Positions 1 to 7,476 of a stretch of 19,374 nt of DNA are shown here, piece after piece; position 1 is the first letter of the stretch, and the number at the start of each line of letters is the position of its first letter. This DNA comes from a bacterium. Its GTDB lineage: Bacteria > SZUA-182 > DTGQ01. Position numbers and translations under genes: made by a program. The notes under the pieces were generated by a model. The model was not told the DNA's origin and did not search any database. It was given only the letters and a program-made list of their open reading frames with translations. Location: NCBI GenBank assembly GCA_040755755.1, contig JBFLZW010000058.1, positions 1 to 19,374 on the forward strand, given 5' to 3'.

Positions 1-322
1 ATAAGAAAATGATGCTCCCAACCCTGGAGGCTGATGTTATTGAGCCTCCAAAGCCCACAGAAGATAACCCAAGATATACGGGATATTCTTATAGCCAGGG
101 GATATATTCCTCAATGTGCGGGCTCGGAGGGAAGAATCAAAACAAAAGAGGGAAATCCCCAACTATCGGGCAAGACGATGAGTAGTTGAACGTACTCACT
201 CATGGCTCAATCGCTTTCGGCGATTACTTATCCGTTGGGAGAAAGAAGTTGACAATTATTTGGCTATGGTAGACTTCGCTTGCGCCTGGATCGTCTTCCA
301 TGCAGCAGGACCTTGTGGTTAG
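1..322 (+). pseudogene. IS5-family transposase remnant (3' end, broken)
   Basis: The C-terminal part of an IS5-type DDE transposase can be read only by changing frame. Positions 21-71 read TLEADVIEPPKPTEDNP, positions around 76-115 read DILIARGYIPQ in a second frame, and 116-322 read on in a third. That third frame has VRARREESKQKREIPNYRARR, a TGA stop at 179-181 where the family usually has Trp, then VVERTHSWLNRFRRLLIRW and a tail ending AAGPCG with stop TAG at 320-322. The ERTHSWLNRFRR block holds the catalytic-Glu region typical of this transposase group. At least two frame changes and one nonsense codon make it inactive. The 5' part lies outside the window. No clear terminal inverted repeat was seen after the stop. 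Confidence 0.8.
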
Positions 323-341
323 AGGACTCCATTGGTTTTAT

Positions 342-390
342 TCACCCCCACCTAACCTCCCCCCTCAAGGGGGATGCTGGGTGGGGGTGA
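342..390. repeat. REP-like nested palindrome
   Basis: Perfect 10-bp outer arms, TCACCCCCAC at 342-351 and GTGGGGGTGA at 381-390, enclose a second inverted repeat, TCCCCC at 358-363 and GGGGGA at 369-374. The whole could fold as a stem-loop with an inner hairpin. It sits just after the dead transposase gene and well before asnS. It may be a REP/MITE-type element or the remains of an IS end. It lacks a U-rich tail, so a terminator role is less likely. Confidence 0.6.
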
Positions 391-655
391 TGGTTATTTT
401 TCACCTTCCTCATCGAGAAAAGGAACATGGGGAACATCTGGAGAAGTTACCGAAGGGTTGACTATCCCTGCAATACGCTATAAAATCTCTGAGTTACCAG
501 TATATTGGCTGTTAAAATAATGCTGCATGGATTCTGGTGAAGGGGGACTTTCAGCCGACCGGGAATGCAGATTTTGCCAGGAAAGATTCTGCCATGCCAC
601 AAAAATAACTGCAAAATCCGGTATGGCTATCTTATAAGAGGGGAAAAAAGGCAAA
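391..655. other. Intergenic leader upstream of asnS
   Basis: No gene with protein-like composition is seen here. The stretch is mixed in base composition and holds no T-box or other riboswitch that I can recognise. The asnS promoter presumably lies here, but no convincing -35/-10 pair could be assigned. The asnS ribosome site is the purine-rich stretch at about 637-652. Confidence 0.4.
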
Positions 656-2053
656 ATGAAACGGACAGGGATTTTACAGGCCTTACAGATGGAAGAATAT
701 GGCAAGACGCTGCTGATCCGGGGATGGGTCCGCACCAAGCGGGATGCCAAGGGAGGATTTTCCTTCATCGAGCTGAATGACGGATCTACGATCGAGAATA
801 TCCAGATTATAGCTGACAGCGGGCTGGAAAACTACCAGACCCAGGTTACAAAGCTCACCACCGGATGCAGCGTCGAAGTGGAAGGAGAGCTGGTGGCCTC
901 ACCGGGGAAGGGGCAGAAAAACGAGATACGGGCAAGCAGGCTCAAGGTTTTCGGCTGGGCTGACCCTGATGAGTACCCGCTTCAAAAGAAGCGCCACTCC
1001 TTTGAATTCCTCCGCCAGATAGCTCATCTTCGCCCCCGGACCAACACCTTCGGAGCTGTGGCCCGGGTGCGAAGCACCATGAGCTGGACCATCCATAACT
1101 TTTTTCAGGAGCGCGGTTTTTGCTATATCCACACACCGATCATTACCGGAAGTGATTGCGAAGGAGCGGGGGAAATGTTTCGGGTTACGACCCTGGATCT
1201 TGGCAATGTCCCTCGTGACCAGAACGGTGGCGGTATTGATTTTACCCAGGATTTCTTTGGCCGCCCGACCAGCCTGACCGTCAGCGGCCAATTGGAGGCG
1301 GAAGCCTATGCGCTGGCTCTGGGAAATGTCTATACCTTCGGGCCGACCTTCCGGGCCGAAAATTCAAATACTTCACGGCACCTGGCTGAATTCTGGATGG
1401 TGGAGCCGGAGATGAGCTTTGCCGACGTCTTCGACGATATGGATCTGGCCGAGGATTTTCTCAAAGTCATCTTCCGTACTGTTTTAGAGAAATGCCGCCA
1501 GGATATGGAATTCTTTAATCTGCGCATAGATACCACCATCATCCGGACCCTGGAGGAGATCATTGGCAGCAGCTTTGAGAGAGTCTCGTATACGGAAGCA
1601 GTCGAAATCCTGCAAAAATCCAAAGAGGCGTTTGAATTTCCCGTGGCCTGGGGCATGGACCTCCAGTCGGAACATGAGCGGTATTTAACCGAAAAGAAGT
1701 TCAGGAAACCGATCATTGTTTTTGATTATCCCAAGGATATCAAGGCCTTCTATATGAGGCTCAATGATGATGAAAGGACTGTGCGGGCTATGGATGTCCT
1801 GGTGCCCAAGATCGGCGAGATTATCGGCGGGAGTCAGCGTGAAGAGAGAATTGATGTCCTGAAACAGCGGATTGGTGATCTTGGACTCCGGGAAGAGGAT
1901 TACTGGTGGTATCTGGACCTGCGCCGCTTTGGTTCTGTTCCCCATGCAGGATTCGGTATGGGCTTTGAAAGGGCTATCCAGTTTGTGACAGGCATGGGCA
2001 ATATCCGGGATGTGATTCCTTTTCCCAGAACCCCGAAATCAGCGGAATTTTAA
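656..2053 (+). CDS. asnS: Asparaginyl-tRNA synthetase
   Basis: Cytoplasmic class IIb aminoacyl-tRNA synthetase that activates asparagine with ATP and charges tRNA-Asn. The 465 residues match the usual AsnRS length. An N-terminal OB-fold anticodon-binding domain spans about residues 18-100. The class II catalytic core follows, with [17 protein letters not shown] (206-222), motif 2 ([20 protein letters not shown], 227-246) and motif 3 ([15 protein letters not shown], 432-446). The ending [11 protein letters not shown] is close to the usual AsnRS C-terminus. These features, with the long segment between motifs 1 and 2, point to AsnRS rather than AspRS. The ATG at 656 follows a purine-rich stretch (AGGGGAAAAAAGGC). 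It appears monocistronic, with a heptad repeat array beginning just after the stop codon. The reading frame is intact. Confidence 0.96.
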   Translation: MKRTGILQALQMEEYGKTLLIRGWVRTKRDAKGGFSFIELNDGSTIENIQIIADSGLENYQTQVTKLTTGCSVEVEGELVASPGKGQKNEIRASRLKVFGWADPDEYPLQKKRHSFEFLRQIAHLRPRTNTFGAVARVRSTMSWTIHNFFQERGFCYIHTPIITGSDCEGAGEMFRVTTLDLGNVPRDQNGGGIDFTQDFFGRPTSLTVSGQLEAEAYALALGNVYTFGPTFRAENSNTSRHLAEFWMVEPEMSFADVFDDMDLAEDFLKVIFRTVLEKCRQDMEFFNLRIDTTIIRTLEEIIGSSFERVSYTEAVEILQKSKEAFEFPVAWGMDLQSEHERYLTEKKFRKPIIVFDYPKDIKAFYMRLNDDERTVRAMDVLVPKIGEIIGGSQREERIDVLKQRIGDLGLREEDYWWYLDLRRFGSVPHAGFGMGFERAIQFVTGMGNIRDVIPFPRTPKSAEF

Positions 2054-2054
2054 A

Positions 2055-2097
2055 AGAAAGTGATCAGTGGCCAGTGGTCAGTGGCCAGTAAAGACAG
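2055..2097 (+). repeat. AGTGRYC heptad array, copy A
   Basis: Directly after the asnS stop comes a tandem array of seven-base units on the plus strand: AGTGATC, AGTGGCC, AGTGGTC, AGTGGCC, then AGTAAAG (2059-2093), inside a 43-bp block that starts AGAAAG and ends GACAG. Related arrays lie at 3167-3230 (mainly reversed) and 14203-14236. It is non-coding and of unknown function. Confidence 0.75.
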
Positions 2098-2154
2098 AAG
2101 TCAGAGGTTGGAAGTCGCAGGATCCGGGAGCCATGAGCCAGGGGGCCGGAAGCG

Positions 2155-3111
2155 ATGGGAAAACTCGCGGGCAGGGGTGAAATCGAAATCAAATCGGGTG
2201 CGGGTGTGGAATCGGCGGAATCGATCAGCAGAAAAATCAATAAAATGATCAATCTATGCAGCCGGATTCCATTCGGAGATTGTCTGGCTGACCTGGCGGT
2301 CGGTTTGCGGTACCGGTGGACTGGGGTTAAACCGAGAAAAATCAGCCTGTATAAAATGAAACTTTATTATCTGGAAGCGGGCAAGGGACCGCATCTTGTC
2401 CTGCTGCACGGCCTGGGCGCAAGCTCTCTGGGATGGATATTGAATATCAGGTCGCTGCGGAAAAAGTTCCATGTCCTTGCCCCGGACCAGATCGGCTCCG
2501 GGCGATCGGACAAGCCTCTCCTCTCCTACCGCATATCCATTATGGCCGAGTACCTGTTCGAGTTCCTTTCCGCCCTCAATATCCCCAAGATTCTTCTGGT
2601 GGGAAGCTCGATGGGAGGATGGACAGCGGCTCACTTTGCCACAAATTATCCGGAGATGGTCGAAAAATTAGTTCTGGTGGACAGTGCCGGTTTTGCCCTG
2701 GAGAGGCCCCTCACGGCCCGGGAAAGAGAGCTGCTGAACGCGGTTACTCTTTCCTCATCCAGGAGCTTTGCCCGGGAGCTTTTTTTCTGTCCGGATTTCA
2801 TCGAAGACCCCGGCTTGAAGATGCGTCTGAAAATGAAACTGAATTCCCATGAGCCTTATGTCATTGATCGGTTTCTGGACGCTATCGACCAGAAGCAGGA
2901 CGTGGTGGACAATCGGCTTTCCCTGATCAAAGCCCCCACCCTCATCATCTGGGGAAGGGAGGACCGGCTTATTCCCGTAGACCATGCCCTGAGATTTCAC
3001 CGGGAAATTGCAGGTTCAAAGCTGGTTATCTTCGATCAATGCGGCCATGTTCCCCAGGTGGAAATGGCAGCAAGATTCAACCAGGAAATCCTGGACTTTC
3101 TTGCGGACTGA
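2155..3111 (+). CDS. Alpha/beta-fold hydrolase
   Basis: Serine hydrolase of the alpha/beta superfamily, probably cytoplasmic; the substrate cannot be told from sequence. Counted from the ATG at 2155 (318 aa), it shows the oxyanion HG motif (LLHGLGASSLGW, 83-94), the nucleophile elbow GSSMGG with Ser152, the acid in WGREDRLIP (Asp270) and the catalytic His in CGHVPQVE (His298). The spacing matches the MhpC/BphD-like hydrolase/lyase group. The cap region is about residues 183-255. The start is uncertain: an ATG at 2245 (MINLCSRIPF) would give 288 aa and still contain the whole domain, while the first 30 residues look poorly conserved. Neither start has a strong ribosome site. The gene stands alone between two oppositely oriented heptad arrays, as if on a small cassette. 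Confidence 0.88.
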   Translation: MGKLAGRGEIEIKSGAGVESAESISRKINKMINLCSRIPFGDCLADLAVGLRYRWTGVKPRKISLYKMKLYYLEAGKGPHLVLLHGLGASSLGWILNIRSLRKKFHVLAPDQIGSGRSDKPLLSYRISIMAEYLFEFLSALNIPKILLVGSSMGGWTAAHFATNYPEMVEKLVLVDSAGFALERPLTARERELLNAVTLSSSRSFARELFFCPDFIEDPGLKMRLKMKLNSHEPYVIDRFLDAIDQKQDVVDNRLSLIKAPTLIIWGREDRLIPVDHALRFHREIAGSKLVIFDQCGHVPQVEMAARFNQEILDFLAD

Positions 3112-3166
3112 TTTATGCAAGAGAAGTCAGAGCAGGAGTCAGGAGTCAGAATAACGGTGTTTTCTC

Positions 3167-3230
3167 CTGACCACTGATCACTGATCACTGGCCACTGACC
3201 ACTGTCTTTACTGACCACTGACCACTTTCT
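3167..3230 (-). repeat. AGTGRYC heptad array, copy B
   Basis: Read on the minus strand, 3230-3202 gives AGAAAGTGGTCAGTGGTCAG followed by TAAAGACAG. This is the copy A block with exactly two heptads (14 bp) missing. More heptads (AGTGGTC, AGTGGCC, AGTGATC, AGTGATC, AGTGGTC) continue to about 3167. It therefore forms an inverted repeat with copy A around the hydrolase gene. The stretch before it (3120-3150) has an irregular GAGTCAG-type direct repeat. Confidence 0.75.
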
Positions 3231-3307
3231 CTTACCGACCTTTCAATATGGAAACTTTAATTTGCAATACATTACCGGCAGGGTTTACAATATATATGTA
3301 TACTATT

Positions 3308-3433
3308 CTAACTATCTCTGGTCGTAAGAGGTGATGTCCTATGTAGATACCGATAAGCTTGATAATCAGCCTGCACTTTCAATGATCTTCCAATGAAATT
3401 GATATCTTCACGCATCTTTTCAGTTATCTTCAT
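3308..3433 (-). other. Possible small-gene remnant (41 codons)
   Basis: In the 434-base gap between the hydrolase and the multiheme gene, the minus strand holds a short open frame with protein-like composition (MKITEKMREDINFIGRSLKV, then ending in TTRDS). The same frame stays open upstream as SQLECQLNEK until a stop. It has no clear ribosome site. It could be a fragment of a small helical protein or chance. The rest of the gap is A+T-rich and shows nothing else except the ribosome site of the next gene. Confidence 0.2.
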
Positions 3434-3545
3434 AACTTTTTCATTTAACTGACACTCCAATTGAGATTCTCGTCAAGATCAGAAAAAATTTCATGCTCGA
3501 TTTCTCTGGCAGTTTTGAAAATATTAGGGAGGCTTTAAGGAGGTT

Positions 3546-5084
3546 ATGAGAGCAAAAAATCTAATACTTGTAATCGTCTGTTTCGTTTGTTCGCTGTTAT
3601 TCTCCCCGCTGGCGCAGGGAGCTTTCGTTTGTATCGACTCATCGTGTGTGGGTTGTCATGTCCTGCCTACCAGCGCCATTAATGTAGCCTTAACTCACCC
3701 GAACCTGACGGTCGGCTGTATTACCTGCCATTCCCCGGAATGTGTACCCGGTTTGCACAAAGATGGAATCCGGCAGCTCGATCCGCTCTACTACAGCTAT
3801 ACGGGGACCGCGGCCAACGTTGGCTGCAATGTCTGTCATGGTGCCCCACCCCAGGCCCTCTGTGCCGGGAGTGGCAGTCTGGTCATGGATCACTGCCTCG
3901 ATCCGGCTGGCTGTAATCCGGAGATATTCAATTGCATAGCCTGCCACCCCAATTTCAATGGTCTGGCTAATCACATTTATCCCAAGGTCCTGGGTGTGCC
4001 GCTTTTTGCCACCGTGGCCAGTGTGGGCAAGTGTATGGCCTGCCACAGTCTGTCTCTGCTGGTTGGCAGAAGCGGGGCACACACCACCCACTTCGTGAGC
4101 AAGATCATTGCCCCGGCCACCACAGCCAGCAAGGTGCTCAGCATCGATTGTGCGGTTTGCCATCCAAACCTTGCCGCCAACCTGGGGGCGGATCATGTGG
4201 TCTGTATCCACGGCGCCTCGAATGCCTGGCTTCCGGGCAAAGTGCCGGTGATTTTTAACGCCCTTTTAGGTCCGATCGGAGATGGGGATTTTTATTCCCT
4301 CGGCCCGGTGGGAGGGACCGGGACCTGCGTGGTCTACTGTCACAGCAACGGCCAGACCCCTCCGACAACCCTGCTGACCGCTGCCCTGGGGTATCCCGGC
4401 TCCAACCTGCCCCTTCCCTGGAATGTACCTTTCCCGATTGACCCGCTCATCCTCGATTGCGGCTGCTGCCATGCCTTCCCTCCGCTGACCCATTCGGCCT
4501 CCAAGACCGATTGCAACACCTGCCATCCCACGCCCGTACTCGGTGCCGCACCAACGAGCACATATCACATCAATGGCATTCCGGATCTCTGGCGGCTCAT
4601 CCTGTCAGCCAGCCCGGCTGTACCGTTGATTCTGCCTTCCTCCTCTTCCGTTTCAGGCAATGATCTGATCCTGAGCTCTGCCCTGGGTATCGATAAATTC
4701 CTGGGCCTGCCGGGCATGGGACTGACCGCTCCCGCTCTCTTCGGCTCAGGGACCGGGCTGTTATCCGCTCTGGGAATGACCGGACTGGGGTATAATCCGA
4801 TCATGACCGCATCCCTGAATATCACCAGCAGCCTGCCCCTGACGGACTATCTGCTTTCTCCATCCGGTCTTGGTCTCCCCTTGAGTCCCGCTTCCTCTTC
4901 CTGGTCCAGCTTCAGTAATGGCCCCGGAATTCCCGGCTGGCGATCCACCGGCCTTGCCAGTCCATGGAATTACCTTTCATCCCCAACGACATGGCCGGGT
5001 TTTGGATTTACGGCCACCGTCGCAGGCGGCTTCACGAATCCTCTGCTTTCCTTCGGGTGGGCAGGACTGCCCTTTTACTGGTAG
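3546..5084 (+). CDS. Secreted multiheme c-type cytochrome-like protein
   Basis: Predicted exported electron-transfer protein of 512 aa. A Sec signal peptide (hydrophobic 6-20, likely cleavage after AQGA at 26) leads into a heme region with eight CXXCH sites: C34, C58, C94, C130, C163, C202, C305 (CGCCH) and C323. A ninth, spaced site is C261-VVY-C265-H266. The context TGTCVVYCHSNG resembles the CX4CH...CXXCH repeats of Geobacter-type multiheme proteins, but with one residue fewer. Seven further cysteines (29, 66, 106, 117, 123, 220, 307) and histidines such as 51, 71, 116, 143, 179, 182, 217, 222, 316 and 341 could be disulfides or distal heme ligands. Residues about 345-512 have no Cys and are rich in Ser, Gly, Leu and Pro, ending FYW, with no obvious membrane helix. 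GGAGG sites lie at 3530-3545. It is monocistronic, with a terminator downstream. Heme attachment is inferred. Confidence 0.85.
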   Translation: MRAKNLILVIVCFVCSLLFSPLAQGAFVCIDSSCVGCHVLPTSAINVALTHPNLTVGCITCHSPECVPGLHKDGIRQLDPLYYSYTGTAANVGCNVCHGAPPQALCAGSGSLVMDHCLDPAGCNPEIFNCIACHPNFNGLANHIYPKVLGVPLFATVASVGKCMACHSLSLLVGRSGAHTTHFVSKIIAPATTASKVLSIDCAVCHPNLAANLGADHVVCIHGASNAWLPGKVPVIFNALLGPIGDGDFYSLGPVGGTGTCVVYCHSNGQTPPTTLLTAALGYPGSNLPLPWNVPFPIDPLILDCGCCHAFPPLTHSASKTDCNTCHPTPVLGAAPTSTYHINGIPDLWRLILSASPAVPLILPSSSSVSGNDLILSSALGIDKFLGLPGMGLTAPALFGSGTGLLSALGMTGLGYNPIMTASLNITSSLPLTDYLLSPSGLGLPLSPASSSWSSFSNGPGIPGWRSTGLASPWNYLSSPTTWPGFGFTATVAGGFTNPLLSFGWAGLPFYW

Positions 5085-5213
5085 GAGGATTTGAGAAGAT
5101 ATAGGGGCGGCTTGAGAGGGTTTGAAGAGATTTCATGGATTGTGCTTTTGAAGTATTGTGAATTTGTACTTGTAATCGTATTATTGAGATTGCGGCTTTT
5201 GAGAGTGATTTTC

Positions 5214-5260
5214 TCCGGGCAGGATTTGCAGAGTGAATCCTGCCCGGATTGTGCTTTTTC
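5214..5260 (+). terminator. Rho-independent-type terminator after the multiheme gene
   Basis: A perfect 13-bp stem (TCCGGGCAGGATT at 5214-5226 and AATCCTGCCCGGA at 5236-5248) with a 9-base loop is followed by TTGTGCTTTTTCC. It lies 130 bases after the stop codon of the multiheme gene and is the strongest hairpin in the window. Confidence 0.8.
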
Positions 5261-5568
5261 CTATCCTGGCCATTCGGCCACCAGGCACTACATCTGCCAG
5301 TTTTTACCAAGGACGCAATGGCTGGTCCTTAATATCTTTCAATGCTCACATAAGCTTGATGCGCCGGTTTTATCGCCGGATAATGAGAGGTTTGCCAAAT
5401 TTGTCATGCCTGAGAAACCAGAAAGGTCTCCTTATATTTGCTATCAACCTTGCTTTGCATTGAATAATTTTTCACCTTATACTATTCCTTAACTGTACTG
5501 GTTTATTGTGCTAGCCTACAACATGTATACTATCGGAAAAATTAAATTCTCTTTAAATACTCTCACCG
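5261..5568. other. Intergenic region before the decayed NTase unit
   Basis: No supportable gene is seen. Open frames that cross the terminator hairpin have compositions unlike real proteins. Base composition turns A+T-rich toward the right end. TATACT at 5526-5531 could serve as a -10 element for the following unit, but no good -35 was found at the right distance. Confidence 0.35.
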
Positions 5569-6605
5569 GTGAGTCGAAAGATGCATGAGATAATAGAAGA
5601 GGCCTGCAAGAAGTTAAACGTAGAATTGCCCAACGTGCGAGAATCTTCGGAAATTGCCCAAAATATGATTAGAGAGGCCCAAGAATATTTGATTGGACAG
5701 GTACCTCCTATGGATGTGCCTGTTGACGGTGTTGTTTTAGGCTCATTAGCGAGACACGAAGTCACGCCTGGCAGTGACTTGGATTATGTAGTTATTGTTC
5801 ATAACTTGCCTGATTATAAATAAAATTAATGTAACAAGAGAACTTCTTTCAGCTACTGACCAATTAAGGGAGGAGAAACTTAAACTAAAAGGCCCAGGCC
5901 GTACAGGCATGTTTGGCGCAGTTCTTTCTGCACCTGACCTTACTGAACGAATCGGTTTAGAATAGGATACGAACCTTAGTCACTCAAGGAGGATACTACT
6001 TCTCCAGGAAAGCGCTTCTATATACCAATGCAATTTGCATGAAAATTTAATTAGAGCGATACTCAACCGGTATTTGATCGATTACCCCGTGCCCAAACAA
6101 GGGGGTCCCACGATTTCTCTTGAATGATGTAATGCGTTATTGGAGAACATGGGCTGTAGACTATCAAGCTAAGCGCTGGGAAGCGTTTGCTCCAAATTCA
6201 AATTGGGGGCTACGCTTTCTAAAGCTTATAATCTCCCGAAAAATTGTGTATGCGGGAACGTTGGCATCTCTATTGCTGACAGATAAAGCAGCTGTTGAAT
6301 ATTTCTATGAACAATTTACTATGCCACCTCTGGCAAGGATTTCTCAACTTTATGATATGCTTGAAGAGGAGTATTTAGAAAGCTTAGCCGTAGTATTAAA
6401 AATTGCCGACCTCTTCCTGAGCAAACTATCAATGGATTGTTTTCGAGAAGAGGCAAATAATATCCATTCGCCATATGATATAAAGGAAAATACGGAATTT
6501 TTTAAAATGCGCTTAAAAGGCCGAGACTTGCAAAAGGCATTGGAAAAAATCTTCTTTCATTCTTCTGTTTTGAAAGAAAAAGCAATCACTTATATGAGCT
6601 TTTAG
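5569..6605 (+). pseudogene. Nucleotidyltransferase-domain protein, frameshifted
   Basis: One gene is spread over three frames. Part 1 (5569-5820, GTG start or ATG at 5581) holds the nucleotidyltransferase signature VVLGSLARHEVTPGSDLDYV, with the GS pair at residues 58-59 and Asp70/Asp72. A likely one-base insertion near 5821 puts the continuation KINVTRELLSATDQLREEKL in another frame. That frame runs through GRTGMFGAVLSAPDLTERIG to a TAG at 5963-5965 (probably a former Gln codon), and then on through SRRILLLQES and [13 protein letters not shown] second shift at about 6090-6105, near GGGGG, leads to the third part, [20 protein letters not shown], ending at 6605. The pieces join into one family-like protein of about 345 aa. 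The exact family is not recognised. It is probably inactive, although part 1 alone could still be translated. Confidence 0.8.
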
Positions 6606-6673
6606 GAAATAATATATTATTGAGGTAACTAAAAATAATAGATCGCTTTAATGCGATTCTGAGAAAAGCTATA

Positions 6674-6853
6674 ATGGAAGAAATTAATCGCCAAGGTTTG
6701 GATAATGTTCAGCTTGCTAAAAGACTAGGACTTCTTCCATCGGGAGCAGAACTTCTCGTGAAGCGAGATTATTGGCCTATAGAAACAGGATTACGCATTG
6801 CTGAGGCCCTAAATTTAGGAATCGAATTATCAGTGAAACGAGATAATGGATAA
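6674..6853 (+). CDS. Small HTH-like protein, possibly start-damaged
   Basis: A 59-aa frame from the ATG at 6674 reads MEEINRQGLDNVQLAKRLGL and continues with ETGLRIAEALNLGIELSVKR. The NVQLAKRLG...GLRIAEALNLG pattern resembles an XRE-type helix-turn-helix, so DNA binding is inferred. The same frame is open and protein-like upstream (DRFNAILRKAI). A GAGGT ribosome site at 6622-6626 stands 8 bases before an ATA codon at 6635, suggesting the original start was ATG at 6635 or 6638 and has mutated to ATA. The ATG at 6674 has only a weak site. The stop overlaps the ATG of the next gene (6846). It would follow the nucleotidyltransferase in an operon. Confidence 0.55.
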   Translation: MEEINRQGLDNVQLAKRLGLLPSGAELLVKRDYWPIETGLRIAEALNLGIELSVKRDNG

Positions 6854-7272
6854 TATTGCTTACAAATGCGAGGTTTGCTCATTTAAACTCTGGCTTCCTA
6901 TAAAACAGCTAAAGGCCACCACCTTGGGGCTTATACGATGATGCACGTTATCCGGGCAGATGCATCCTTGTCTTTCACCAGCATAGAGAAGATTTCGCAG
7001 AACTTGATACCGAATCTGCACTTTCCTTCATAAAGGATGCTCAAAAAGCTGCCATAGCTATAAAGAAAGCTACTAAGGCAGAAAGGATTAACTACGCAAT
7101 CCTTGGCAATGCCGAGCCTCATCTTCATATACATCTTATTCCTCGGAAGAAAGAGGGTGATCCTATCCCTAAGCGATCTCCGTGGAACCATCCGGAACCT
7201 TCATCAAAGCTATCACTTGATAGACGTATCTTAATTATGGAATCGATAGCTCATTTCCTAACCGATATCTGA
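6846..7272 (+). pseudogene. HIT-family hydrolase, frameshifted
   Basis: Histidine-triad protein of the nucleotide hydrolase/transferase superfamily. The ATG at 6846 overlaps the end of the preceding gene (ATGGATAA) and opens MDNIAYKCEVCSFKLWLPIK. The frame is lost within 6910-6928. The body continues in another frame as GLYDDARYPGRCILVFHQHR, reaches the triad HLHIHLIPR (His codons at 7120, 7126 and 7132) and ends at TGA 7270-7272. A CXXC near the N-terminus followed by LYDDARYPGRCIL is a familiar HIT-family arrangement, so the two parts belong together (about 142 aa). One net extra base near GGCCACCACCTTGGGG would explain the break. Initiation inside the second frame is possible but would lose the N-terminal strand. 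It forms part of the decayed NTase-HTH-HIT unit. Confidence 0.8.
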
Positions 7273-7384
7273 TCACCTGGAGACTTAAAAGATTAAGGAT
7301 CCCTCCTTGAAAAAAGGGGGAGTGATATGCGCCTTCAGATTCCAGGTGAATCGGTGTGTCCTTTTTCGTCAGTATCCTGTCCAT
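7235..7384 (-). CDS. Small ORF with strong ribosome site (possible truncated gene)
   Basis: On the minus strand an AGGAGG lies 7 bases before the ATG at 7384 (a second ATG at 7390 is too close to it). The first 18 codons read MDRILTKKDTPIHLESEG and look genuine. After that the frame enters a CCCCCTTTTTT low-complexity stretch and then antisense sequence of the HIT remnant, stopping at 7235 (49 aa). This suggests the 5' end of a gene divergent from flgM that was cut off when the decayed unit arrived. It could also be chance. Function unknown. Confidence 0.25.
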   Translation of the reverse strand: MDRILTKKDTPIHLESEGAYHSPFFQGGILNLLSLQVIRYRLGNELSIP

Positions 7385-7476
7385 AATCATGCCTCCTGAA
7401 AATAAACCCGAAGTTTTCTCATCCCCTTCCCGAAAAGAATAGTAGAGTAAACCCCTTATAGAAGGAAGGATCGACC

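Noticed and set aside
899-1291. Long minus-strand frame inside asnS
   Set aside because: It lies wholly within a clearly coding gene on the opposite strand; similar antisense frames inside flgK, flgL, rnr and the kinase were dismissed for the same reason.
2059-2093. Heptad arrays as a CRISPR
   Set aside because: Seven-base contiguous units with no spacers and no cas genes nearby; these are short tandem repeats.
5330-5430. Possible riboswitch around the GCCGG...CCGG sequence
   Set aside because: The pairing is short and the conserved cores of c-di-GMP, Moco or cobalamin classes are not present.
5091-5492. Plus-strand 133-codon open frame after the multiheme gene
   Set aside because: It spans the perfect terminator hairpin at 5214-5248, lacks a ribosome site, and its composition (Arg/Leu/Cys-rich) is not protein-like.
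5569-7272. Programmed frameshifting in the NTase and HIT genes
   Set aside because: No slippery heptamer or matching downstream structure was seen at the breaks, and an added nonsense codon and an ATA start point to decay instead.
7380-7476. Sigma-28 or sigma-54 promoter upstream of flgM
   Set aside because: A TAAA is present near 7402, but no CCGATAA-like element lies at the right distance, and no GG-N10-GC pair of the sigma-54 type was convincing.
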